From Asticcacaulis biprosthecium C19 (lineage in GTDB: Bacteria; Pseudomonadota; Alphaproteobacteria; Caulobacterales; Caulobacteraceae), in contig NZ_GL883077.1 in the NCBI RefSeq assembly GCF_000204015.1, positions 2,226,432 through 2,265,828 of the forward strand: a stretch of DNA of 39,397 nucleotides. Reading direction: 5' to 3'. The translations under genes were made by a program, and so were the position numbers. Shown piece by piece: positions 24,979 to 32,673 of this stretch. A model generated the notes under the pieces. The model was not told where the DNA came from. It saw only the letters and a program-made list of their open reading frames with translations, and ran no database searches. Numbering within the stretch: the stretch's first letter is position 1; each line of letters opens with the position of its first letter.

Positions 24979-25608
24979 TTATCGGCAGGTTTTCAGGTAG
25001 TAGGGTTTGGGATTAAAGTCGTCCGGGCACAATTCCTTCAAGAGGCACATACTCGGACCGTAGCCTCCCATTGAAAGATTTCCCTGACCCAACCTATAGG
25101 AAACACGTTGGCTTAAATCGATATTGATTTCAATTCGTTCGGTTGCCAAGCTGTTCAAGAGTGCGTAGGTGGATGCTTTATAAACGTCTCCGTTTTTGCT
25201 GAATCTTACAGCCATCTCATGTATAGCCATGGATTCATGTGTCTTCAGGATGGCCTCAATTAGTTCATTGTCACTCAAACGTGAGACGTTTTCTTGGTAA
25301 ATTTCACCGCCGGGAATAAATTGAGCATCCCATTCCGAATATTCGTGATCAAGTTCGTTGAGCTTATAATACTCAACGCCTGTTTCTTTCAAAAATATCT
25401 CGTTTTCGCCTTCAAGGCGCCTGTAATCCGCGTCCAGTCGCTGTGTCGCGAACGCACAGACTCCTTTCAGGGATTGAGGCGGGGTTTCCCAGCCATCCGG
25501 GGCAAGGGCATCGGGTGTGGCCGTGTCGGGTAAATCCGTAGGTTGGCAAGCACACAAAGTCGCGAAAGCAAAGGCTACAGTCGCGCGCAAAATTAAAGTG
25601 AAAAGCAA
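24979..25608 (-). CDS. Hypothetical lipoprotein
   Basis: 209 residues if started at TTG 25608, which has a perfect AAGGAGG five bases before it; ATG 25638 upstream (219 residues) is the alternative and overlaps an upstream stop as ATGA. Either way a hydrophobic segment (LLFTLILRATVAFAFATLCA) ends in the lipobox TLCAC, so the mature protein would start at the second Cys of that motif. The mature part is acidic and largely helical (LEGENEIFLKETGVEYYKLN) and ends YYLKTCR. No family is recognised. Base composition is lower in GC than its neighbours, a possible sign of transfer. Confidence 0.6.
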   Translation of the reverse strand: MLFTLILRATVAFAFATLCACQPTDLPDTATPDALAPDGWETPPQSLKGVCAFATQRLDADYRRLEGENEIFLKETGVEYYKLNELDHEYSEWDAQFIPGGEIYQENVSRLSDNELIEAILKTHESMAIHEMAVRFSKNGDVYKASTYALLNSLATERIEINIDLSQRVSYRLGQGNLSMGGYGPSMCLLKELCPDDFNPKPYYLKTCR

Positions 25609-25634
25609 ATCCCCCTCCTTAAACCAACTCCTGA

Positions 25635-25811
25635 TCATCCAGCGATGAGTTGAAGCGTCCCCGTTAAAGTATCTACAGGAAGCACATTGACAGCGCCTAC
25701 GTCAATGCCGGGCGGGTTGCGTCCTCTCCGTTTCAGGTTATCCGCTGCCAAGTGCTTGCGATGTTGGCCTGGAGTGGATTCACGGTGTTGATCCGCGATT
25801 TTTCCGAGGGA
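25635..25811 (-). other. Region without a confident gene; possible gene remnant
   Basis: After the stop of the decayed lamin-tail gene, the same frame stays open and ends KRRGRNPPGIDVGAVNV followed by LPVDTLTGTLQLIAG and TGA 25637-25635. That stop overlaps ATG 25638 of the lipoprotein frame. The text is protein-like but short and has no start codon of its own with a binding site. It could be the last part of a deleted gene. Confidence 0.25.
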
Positions 25812-26092
25812 TCAGAAAACCATTGTCCCACCAGCATGGGCCTGGGCCTTGAGGTAGCTGACACCGTGGACCTTGGTGCCCGAAGAGTCGAGCAGAGAGA
25901 TGATGCCGCCGTGGTTGGGGAGGCGAAAGGGCGGCTAGGCGGTGATCTGCAGGGTTTTGCCGGCGGGGATGGTTAGGCCAGTGAGGCTCCTGCGAGTGTC
26001 GGCGCCGGTGGCCAGGCTCCAGCCGGCGAGGGGGACGGGGGTTGCACCGGTATTGAGTAAGGTGATGCTTTGGCTGCCAAGAGTTGGATGGA
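25812..26092 (-). pseudogene. Severed lamin-tail-like domain of the DUF2278 gene
   Basis: In a frame one base off the upstream gene this encodes (starting before 26092 at about 26128) GPSIRIFNALVHPTLGSQSI, then LLNTGATPVPLAGWSLATGA and TIPAGKTLQITA, stops at TAG 25937-25935, and continues in the same frame with PPFRLPNHGGIISLLDSSGT and a natural end GGTMVF at TGA 25814-25812. This is a lamin-tail-type beta-sandwich (NTG...LAGW.L...LPNHGG.I.LLD..G..V). Both a one-base loss near 26129 and a nonsense codon separate it from its N-terminal domain. Confidence 0.75.
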
Positions 26093-26776
26093 CTAAAGCA
26101 TTGAAGATCCGGATGGAGGGACCGACCTGGTGGCGACAATATCGGCAAAAGTGGCGCTGCCGGGCAAGGCATGACCGGTGGTGTCTTCCGTATGGACGGC
26201 CTGGCTCTGGAAGGCCAGGAACAGCGCCGTCCATTGCCCGGCCGCGCGGTCGTGCAGCAGAAGTGCGCCGTCCTGCCACACGCCATTGTGGCCGGCAAAG
26301 GCGCCGATACTTCCCTGATTCATATGGACATTATGAATGCCGTCGGCGAAGGGCTCTCCGAAGACATAGGCGTCGACGGCATCACCCAGCCCGATGGCCT
26401 GGCGCAGATGCTGTTCGAGACCGTCGAGCAGATCGTCGTCGTGGCCGGGCGCGTCGTGGGGCATGGCGGTAACGGCGCTGACATCAAACATATTGCCGCG
26501 GATGAAATCCAGCGCGCCGCTACCGGCGCGGCGTTCCAGGTGGGTAATGCCGGGGGGCAGGGATGGATAGAGGCTCAGTTGTGGGTGAACATAGTTCGAA
26601 GCGGCGAGATAGACCAACTCGGACGGTCCCTCCGCCGATTTGACATTGATGGCGGCGCGGAAGATTCGGCCCTGAGCGTCGAGCGACATGTGCAGGTGCG
26701 GGCTTTTCCGGGAAGCGCGTTCGGCGCTGTAACCCATGATCCGCCCTTTGAGCACGCCGTAGTCTTTTAAGCCCAT
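26093..26776 (-). CDS. DUF2278 (YukJ-like) protein, reading frame broken at its end
   Basis: 227 residues from ATG 26776. The sequence follows the YukJ/DUF2278 family: LKDYGVLKGRI, then AAINVKSAEGPSELVYLAA, LPPGITHLERRAGSGALDFI, GIHNVHMNQGS, NGVWQDGALLLHDRAAGQW and LAFQSQAVHTEDTTGHALPG. After FADIVAT the frame turns to RSVPPSGSSML and stops at 26093, whereas the other frame continues into a lamin-tail domain, a fusion known for this family. A C lost from CCC (plus strand 26129-26130) explains it. Function of the family is unknown. It lies 48 bases downstream of the second LacI gene on the same strand. Decay or sequencing error are both possible. Confidence 0.8.
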   Translation of the reverse strand: MGLKDYGVLKGRIMGYSAERASRKSPHLHMSLDAQGRIFRAAINVKSAEGPSELVYLAASNYVHPQLSLYPSLPPGITHLERRAGSGALDFIRGNMFDVSAVTAMPHDAPGHDDDLLDGLEQHLRQAIGLGDAVDAYVFGEPFADGIHNVHMNQGSIGAFAGHNGVWQDGALLLHDRAAGQWTALFLAFQSQAVHTEDTTGHALPGSATFADIVATRSVPPSGSSML

Positions 26777-26824
26777 GATCTGCTTTTCCGCCCGTTATGG
26801 CGTCAAGCTATACCACAAACAGGC

Positions 26825-27856
26825 CTATGACGAACACGACTCCCGCAGCACCAACTGCGTCGGTATCCGCACCGACTGCGCCGGTTCGCCTTCGATCAGA
26901 GCGCAGACGCTGTCGACCAGGCGGCGGGCGGCGGCTTCGGTGTCCTGTCGGACCGATGACAGCCGCGGCCAGGCAATGTTGCATACCCACAGGTCATCGA
27001 AACCGATCACGGATACATCTTCCGGGATCTTATAACCCCGCGACATCAGTTCGCGCATGGCGCCCAGGCCCAGAATGTCGGTCGAGGCAAAGATCGCATC
27101 GAACTTCGTTCCGGCATCGAGCAGCCGGCGGACGGCCTCGGCGCCGTCGTCGATCTTGAGCTGGCTGTCGACGACCAGGGCCGGATCGGCGGCAATCCCG
27201 GCGTCGCTCAGGGCCGAACCGTAGCCGTCATAACGCTCTAGGAACTCCCAGTGGTCGGTGTCGGTCTTGCCGATATAGGCGATGCGGCGGCGGCCCGATG
27301 CGATCAGGTGGTTGACCGCGTCATAGGCGCCCGAGCTGTTGTCGGAGGCGACGCAGATCTTGCCGTTTTCGACCTTGTCCAGGCCCCAGACGACCCAGTT
27401 GTCGTCCTTCTGGTTATGGCTGCGGAAGTTTTCGGCATAGGTATCGAAGTTCTTCGAGCCCAGGAAAATGATGCCTTCCGCCGGGCGGCTAAGGCAGTAG
27501 CCGGCGCCCCAGGCGTTGCTTTCGCGCTGGAGCGAGATCATCACCTCATAGCCGCGGTCGGCGGCGTAACGGACGATGGAACCGACGATCGGCAGGAAGA
27601 ACGGATTGATGTCGCTGTGCTGCTCTTCCATGTCTTCCAGGATCAGCAAGGCCAGGGTTCGCACGCGCGACGAGCGCAGGAAACGGGCATTGTTGTCGAT
27701 CTTGTATTTCAGGACTTCGGCGGCTTTCAGCACGCGGTCGCGGGTGCTGTCCTTGACCAGAGACGACTTGTTGAGAACGCGCGATACGGTGGCCTGCGAC
27801 ACGCCGGCGGTGGCCGCCACGTCGATACAGGTCGGCTGACGCTTCATATAGCTCAT
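26825..27856 (-). CDS. LacI/GalR-family transcriptional regulator (second)
   Basis: 343 residues from ATG 27856, with GGAGGAG upstream; ATG 27847 is an alternative. Residues 10-58 are the helix-turn-helix and hinge (CIDVAATAGVSQATVSRVLNKSS...AAEVLKYKIDNNARFLRSSR). The sensor domain has RIAYIGKT, FDAIFASTDILGLGAM and VSVIGFDDLWVCNIAWPRLSSV. The palindrome GAATACGTATTC stands about 100 bases before this gene (27958-27969) and again before the second TonB receptor (29493-29504), so it likely represses both. It diverges from another LacI gene. Confidence 0.92.
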   Translation of the reverse strand: MSYMKRQPTCIDVAATAGVSQATVSRVLNKSSLVKDSTRDRVLKAAEVLKYKIDNNARFLRSSRVRTLALLILEDMEEQHSDINPFFLPIVGSIVRYAADRGYEVMISLQRESNAWGAGYCLSRPAEGIIFLGSKNFDTYAENFRSHNQKDDNWVVWGLDKVENGKICVASDNSSGAYDAVNHLIASGRRRIAYIGKTDTDHWEFLERYDGYGSALSDAGIAADPALVVDSQLKIDDGAEAVRRLLDAGTKFDAIFASTDILGLGAMRELMSRGYKIPEDVSVIGFDDLWVCNIAWPRLSSVRQDTEAAARRLVDSVCALIEGEPAQSVRIPTQLVLRESCSS

Positions 27857-28454
27857 GGGTTACGCTCCTCCGGCCGGAACGCCTGATTTCGGGACGGCGT
27901 TCTCACTTTTGTCGTTTCTCTGCAAAGCCTAAGCCGAGTTTGCAAAAATGCGCAGAAGAATACGTATTCACAGGAAGGGTGGCGTATGTCCGAAGCCGTT
28001 TTGACGCCGCGAAGCGGCCTTTCTTGCGCAAAGAGTTTGAAACCGAGAATGAACACGAATGGACACGAATAAGGAGAACAATTTCTCCTGGTTCGCAAAG
28101 GCGGACTTTACTCTTCTTCGCTGCTTCGCGTCTTCGCGTGAAACCTCTTTCTACCGTCAGCGACATTCTTCCGGTCGTGCGGGAATGAAAGAATTCTAAT
28201 TTCACGCGAAGACGCGAAAAAGAGTATTTCCAACATGGTGCTAATAATTGGTCATGTTTCGGGAGCCAAGAAACGCCTGACTAATTCGTGTTCATTCGTG
28301 TTCATTCGTGGTTTCAACCTCTTGCTGTCCATTTGCCGCTACGCGGCGGATTCAGGTCATCCTATAAAGAATGAATACGTTATCATTTTGATTTTTCGGG
28401 TTTTCTCCCGATTGCGCCTGCGCGATAGTTTCCAAAATGAAATTGCAGGGAAAC
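27857..28454. promoter_or_regulatory. Symmetric divergent control region between two LacI genes
   Basis: No gene is supported. From 27958 to 28384 it is built as a mirror image around about 28172-28177: operator GAATACGTATTC (27958-27969) and degenerate GAATACGTTATC (28373-28384); hairpins GCCGC-GAA-GCGGC (28006-28018) and GCCGC-TAC-GCGGC (28335-28347); 39-base arms (28032-28070 and 28284-28322, 35 of 39 paired); and a perfect 19-bp pair (28125-28143 and 28200-28218). The 39-base arm carries tandem AATGAACACG-type units. Confidence 0.8.
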
Positions 28455-29357
28455 ATGTCCTTCGATAGGGTCAGTCATCAAGCCCACGGAACGCCGGTCG
28501 CCAAGATGCGCCTGGCCGATCTGGCGCGGCTGGCCGGCGTGTCGGTGGCCACCGTGTCGCGCTCCCTGCAGGACTCCCCCCTGATCAACCGCACGACCAA
28601 GTCGCGGGTACGCCAGTTGGCTGCCGACAACGGCTTCTTCCTGCCGCAAGCCGGTCCGGCTGCCGTCAAAAGAGTCACCGTCGCCGTCATGATGCCGGTG
28701 CGTGAGGAAGCGCTGTACGCCGCGCTCCTGCCCGGCCTGGTGACGGCCATGCGCGGACTGCGCTGCAACCTTCTGTTCGTGCCGCTAGGCCAGAGCGCTT
28801 TCGACGATCTGCCGCGCGCGCTCGATGCCACCGGCGCCGACGCCTTCCTCTTCTTCGATGAACGCGAAGCCCGTTCCGCCCTGGCCGCCCTGACGACGCA
28901 CCGTTTCATTGTCTGGGGCAGCGGCGAAGGATCTTACCGTCGTATGGCGCCGGACAATTTCGCCGCCGGCCAGGCCGCCGTCCGCCATTTGGCGCAAGCT
29001 GGTTGCCGCCGTATCGCCTATCTCGGGGAAACCGAAGGCGCCGACACGACCCAAAAATTCATGGGCTACCTGACCGGGCTCAACGAAGCCGGCTTGGCCG
29101 TCGATCCGTCACTGATCCTGTCGTCGATCGACGATGTGCAGGAAGGGTTCGACGGGCTGTTCATTGCCAGCGAGTCCCAGGCGCGGACGGTCCCGGATGT
29201 TCAAACGGTCACGGTGGGCGAGGGCGCCGAGCGCGCCGCCCGTCTCAGCCTGGACGTTCATGCCGCCGGACGGCGGGTCTTGTCGGCCTTGCTGAACCGG
29301 AAGGATGCGGCGGATGCCGGTCTCGAAAAGATTGCCTACCATCTGAAGTGTTACTGA
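28455..29357 (+). CDS. LacI-family transcriptional regulator (third), shortened sensor domain
   Basis: 300 residues from ATG 28455 (AGGG four bases before), or 306 from ATG 28437. The helix-turn-helix is clear (MRLADLARLAGVSVATVSRSLQDSPLINRTTKSRVRQLAAD). The sensor domain shows VTVAVMMPVREEALYAALLP, FIVWGSGEG, CRRIAYLGE and VDPSLILSS. It is about 40 residues shorter than usual: the stretch that normally carries the SDIxAxG motif and the GFDD turn is reduced to DGLFIASESQARTVPDVQTVTVGEG-like text. Sugar binding may be altered. It reads toward the second TonB receptor and may regulate it together with the second LacI protein. Confidence 0.85.
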   Translation: MSFDRVSHQAHGTPVAKMRLADLARLAGVSVATVSRSLQDSPLINRTTKSRVRQLAADNGFFLPQAGPAAVKRVTVAVMMPVREEALYAALLPGLVTAMRGLRCNLLFVPLGQSAFDDLPRALDATGADAFLFFDEREARSALAALTTHRFIVWGSGEGSYRRMAPDNFAAGQAAVRHLAQAGCRRIAYLGETEGADTTQKFMGYLTGLNEAGLAVDPSLILSSIDDVQEGFDGLFIASESQARTVPDVQTVTVGEGAERAARLSLDVHAAGRRVLSALLNRKDAADAGLEKIAYHLKCY

Positions 29358-29810
29358 TTTTTCAAAGTTATAGCGCAAACGCCATGAGTAATACCGAACG
29401 CCAGTACGGCGTAATTTGCCACGCCTGAAATTGCAATAACGTGCAATGAAAATGCAGTTATTGCAAAATATGTAATAATATAAAATCTGTAAGAATACGT
29501 ATTCATAAGATTAGAAACCAAAACTTGCAAAAAGTGCTAAAATGTAAAGTACTGTAATATCAGTCAAATACGCTGTGAATTGCCAAATTTTGGTGGCGAT
29601 ATTGCAACACGTTTCGCTGTTATATTTTAAAATGTGGCGGATTACGCTTTGAGTTTATTGCTAATTTGGGGCGCAGATTTTACATTCAGGACTCAGGCGT
29701 CCGGCAGAGGCGCTCAGGTTGAGATAACAATAAACCAGGACCTGTACACGGCGATCACGCAGGGAACGCGTTGGCATCGCCACAAAAACAGACTCATCAG
29801 GAGGATAGAC
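29358..29810 (+). promoter_or_regulatory. Long AT-rich leader of the second TonB receptor
   Basis: About 450 bases without a supported gene, clearly richer in AT than the rest. TTGCAATAAC (29431-29440) and GTTATTGCAA (29457-29466) form a perfect inverted repeat with a 16-base spacer. The palindrome GAATACGTATTC is at 29493-29504. Promoter boxes could not be fixed; TTGCAA (29602) and TATATT (29621) are weak candidates. The open frame running through to the receptor looks non-coding before 29811. Confidence 0.55.
29493..29504. promoter_or_regulatory. Operator GAATACGTATTC before the second TonB receptor
   Basis: A perfect 12-bp palindrome identical to the one before the second LacI gene at 27958-27969. 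Shared, exact palindromes at a regulator gene and at a receptor gene are the usual mark of a LacI-type local regulon. Confidence 0.7.
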
Positions 29811-32630
29811 TTGATTACTCGGTATTCTAAACATAAGGGCGCGGGACTGCGGCTGCGACTTCTGGGCTGCACGGCCCTGCTGGCCCTGGCCGCGGCACCG
29901 GCCTTTGCCCAGGACGTGGTGCCGGCGCCGGATTCTGGGGCGGCCACCGGGGAGGCTGCGGCGACCGACGATGGCGTCATCGTGTTGCGCGGGATCCGCA
30001 AGGGTGTCCAGGACGCCATCACAGCCAAAAAACGCAGTTCGTCGATCATCGAAGCCGTTTCGGCCGAAGATATCGGCAAGCTCCCCGACTCATCGATCGC
30101 CGAATCCATCGCCCGCCTGCCGGGCATCGCCGCCCAGCGCGACAAGGGCCGCGCCCAGACCCTGTCGATCCGCGGCCTGGGGCCCGACTTCACCGTCACC
30201 ACCCTGAACGGCCGTGAGCAGGCCTCGACCAACGACAACCGCTCCGTCGAATACGACCAGTACCCGTCGGAAATGATCCAGCAGGTGCGCGTCTTCAAGA
30301 CGCCCGACGCCGGGATGACCTTCCAGGGCCTGGCCGGGACCGCCGATCTGTCGACCGTACGTCCCCTGTCCTACGCCCGCCGCAGCCTGTCGGTCAGCGG
30401 CAAGCTGGAGCAGAACAGTCTCGATGAGCAGGTGCCGGGTCAGTCGACCAGCGGCAACCGCTACGGCATCTCCTATGTCGATCAGTTCTTCGACAAGACC
30501 GTCGGCGTGGCGATCGGCTATTCGCACAACAAGACGCCGTTCCAGGCCCAGACCCACGAACCGTGGGGCTATCCGACCTACAGCGATGGCAATATGGTCA
30601 TCGGCGGTGACAAGTCGGGCATCCAGTCGTCCTATTATGAGCGCGACTCGATCATGGGCGTGCTGGAGCTGAAACCCAACGACCAGTTCCATGCCACCTT
30701 CGACCTGTTCCACTCGGACTTCCACGAACTGCAGACCATCCGCCGGCTGGAATACGGCACGGTATGGGGTTCGGGCACGCTGCAGCCGGGCTATACGGTC
30801 GAGGACGGTCGCATCACCAAGGGGACGTTCAACGGCGTCACCACCATTGTCGAAAACTACACCAACGACCGTAACGCCACGATCGACAATGTCGGGGCCA
30901 ACCTGGTGTTCAAACCGTCCGATACCTGGACCCTGGAAGCCGATCTCAGCAGCTCCAAGGTCGAGCGCAGCGACCTGCGCCTGGAATCAACGGCCGGTAC
31001 CGGCCCGGCGGGTTCGGTGGTGCGTGATAATCTCAGCTTCGAAACCGTTGATGATGGCGTCACCCAGCTGAGCTCGATCCTCGACTATGCCGACTTCGAC
31101 AAGGTCTACCTGACCGATCCGGGCGGCTGGGGCAGTCCGCTGTACCGCGCCGGCTATGTCGGCAATCCGGAAGTCAAGGACGAGATCTCGGCCGTAAAAC
31201 TGGCCGCCAAGCGTATAGTCGGCGGCGGTCCGTTCAGCCAGGTGACCTTCGGCATCAACCTGACCGACCGCACCAAGACCAAGCACCAATGGCAGGGCGA
31301 ACTGCGCAACAAGACGGCCGCCGCCATGGTCGTGCCGGAAGCCTTCCGAACCGGTACGGTCGACACCTCGTTCTGGGGCAATCCCAATGGCATGATTTCC
31401 TACGACGCGTTGGGCCTGTACCGCAGCGGCTTCTGGAACGTTGTCGATGCCCGCGTCGATCCGAACGCCAATACCGGCGACCGCATCTTCGACATCACTC
31501 AGACCTGGGAGATGAACGAGCAACTTACCACGCTGTTCGTCAAGGCCGACATCGACACGACCCTGTTCGGCGTGCCGGTGCTGGGCAATGTCGGGCTGCA
31601 GTCGATCACGGCAGACCAGGAGGCCAATCAGGGCTTTACCAACGGCGCGACGGTGCCCGGTGATCCGACGAAGCTGATTGTCACCCAGGTCAAGGACGGC
31701 GCCAAATACACCGACCTCCTGCCTAGCCTGAACCTGAACTTCAGCCTGCCCAACGACCTGAGCCTGCGCGTGGCGGCGGCCACCACCATGGCCCGGCCGC
31801 GCATGGACGATATGGCGGGCGGGACCAGCTACAATGTCGCGGCCGATACAGCGCCACCCTACGTCAACGGTGACATCACCTACTATTGGGGCGCCGGCGG
31901 CGGTAATCCGCATCTGAAACCGTGGAAGGCCAACGCCTATGACGTCTCACTCGAGAAGTATTTCGGCCGCAAGGGCTATGTCTCGTTTGCCGCCTACTAT
32001 AAGGAGCTGACCAGCTACATCTACTACCAGAGCGTGGCCACCGACTTCACCGGCTTCCCGCTGCCGACCCCGGCCGGCAACTATACCCGCGCCGACGCCA
32101 ATCGTCGCGGCTATACCGGCGCCCAGGCCAATGGCGATGGCGGCGGCTTTGTCCGCGGCGTCGAGTTCACCGCCTCAATCCCCGGCGACCTTCTGCATGA
32201 AAACCTTGACGGATTTGGATTTATTTTCAGTGCCGCGCTGAACAACTCCAAGATCACACCGGACGGCATCCATGCCGTGCCTCTGCCTGGCCTGTCTCCC
32301 AAGGTGATCAACACGACGCTGTACTATGAAAAGCGCGGTTTTTCGGCGCGGATCAGCCAGCGGTACCGCGCGGCGTGGCTGGGCCAGGTGCCCAACTTCG
32401 ACTCGTCGCTGGGCTCGCAGTGGGTCGATGAGGAAACCGTGGTCGACGCCCAGGTCGGCTACAACTTCGAGGACGGTCCGCTGAAGGGGCTGTCGCTGAA
32501 TCTGTCGGCCTACAACCTGACGGACCAGCCTTTCCGCTACTATGCCGGCGAGGGCCAGACCCAGAACATCCTGAAGTACGAGAACTACGGGACGACCTAT
32601 CTGCTGTCGGTCGGCTACCGCTTCTATTGA
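29811..32630 (+). CDS. TonB-dependent receptor, second (TTG start)
   Basis: 939 residues if started at TTG 29811, six bases after AGGAGG; this gives a clean signal peptide (basic KHKGAGLRLR, hydrophobic LLGCTALLALAAAPAFAQ) and no ATG would. Then come TonB box-like DDGVIVLRG, the plug (LPDSSIAESIARLPGIAAQR, LSIRGLGPDFTVTTLNGR) and the barrel, ending YGTTYLLSVGYRFY with a terminal aromatic residue. Same Xanthomonas/Caulobacter group as the first receptor, with clear similarity in the plug. It is followed 43 bases later by a halogenase homologue, as the first receptor's locus also contains one. The likely substrate is an oligosaccharide, perhaps mannan-derived given the GH26 gene beyond, by inference. 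Confidence 0.92.
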   Translation: MITRYSKHKGAGLRLRLLGCTALLALAAAPAFAQDVVPAPDSGAATGEAAATDDGVIVLRGIRKGVQDAITAKKRSSSIIEAVSAEDIGKLPDSSIAESIARLPGIAAQRDKGRAQTLSIRGLGPDFTVTTLNGREQASTNDNRSVEYDQYPSEMIQQVRVFKTPDAGMTFQGLAGTADLSTVRPLSYARRSLSVSGKLEQNSLDEQVPGQSTSGNRYGISYVDQFFDKTVGVAIGYSHNKTPFQAQTHEPWGYPTYSDGNMVIGGDKSGIQSSYYERDSIMGVLELKPNDQFHATFDLFHSDFHELQTIRRLEYGTVWGSGTLQPGYTVEDGRITKGTFNGVTTIVENYTNDRNATIDNVGANLVFKPSDTWTLEADLSSSKVERSDLRLESTAGTGPAGSVVRDNLSFETVDDGVTQLSSILDYADFDKVYLTDPGGWGSPLYRAGYVGNPEVKDEISAVKLAAKRIVGGGPFSQVTFGINLTDRTKTKHQWQGELRNKTAAAMVVPEAFRTGTVDTSFWGNPNGMISYDALGLYRSGFWNVVDARVDPNANTGDRIFDITQTWEMNEQLTTLFVKADIDTTLFGVPVLGNVGLQSITADQEANQGFTNGATVPGDPTKLIVTQVKDGAKYTDLLPSLNLNFSLPNDLSLRVAAATTMARPRMDDMAGGTSYNVAADTAPPYVNGDITYYWGAGGGNPHLKPWKANAYDVSLEKYFGRKGYVSFAAYYKELTSYIYYQSVATDFTGFPLPTPAGNYTRADANRRGYTGAQANGDGGGFVRGVEFTASIPGDLLHENLDGFGFIFSAALNNSKITPDGIHAVPLPGLSPKVINTTLYYEKRGFSARISQRYRAAWLGQVPNFDSSLGSQWVDEETVVDAQVGYNFEDGPLKGLSLNLSAYNLTDQPFRYYAGEGQTQNILKYENYGTTYLLSVGYRFY

Positions 32631-32632
32631 TG

Positions 32633-32668
32633 AAAGGGCGCCTGCCGGATTCGTCCGGCGGGCGCTTT
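32633..32668 (+). terminator. UUCG-capped hairpin between receptor and halogenase genes
   Basis: AAAG..CGCC.GCCGGA pairs with TCCGGC.GGCGCTTT around a TTCG loop, with a two-base bulge. It ends in TTT and lies directly before the halogenase start at 32674, where no other ribosome binding site is visible. It may act as a partial terminator or hide the start. Confidence 0.6.
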
Positions 32669-32673
32669 CGCTT

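Noticed and set aside
26171-26770. Plus-strand open frame opposite the DUF2278 gene
   Set aside because: The minus frame matches the family along its length; the plus frame matches nothing.
29634-29810. N-terminal extension of the second TonB receptor
   Set aside because: It lies before a strong AGGAGG site and would place the signal peptide internally.
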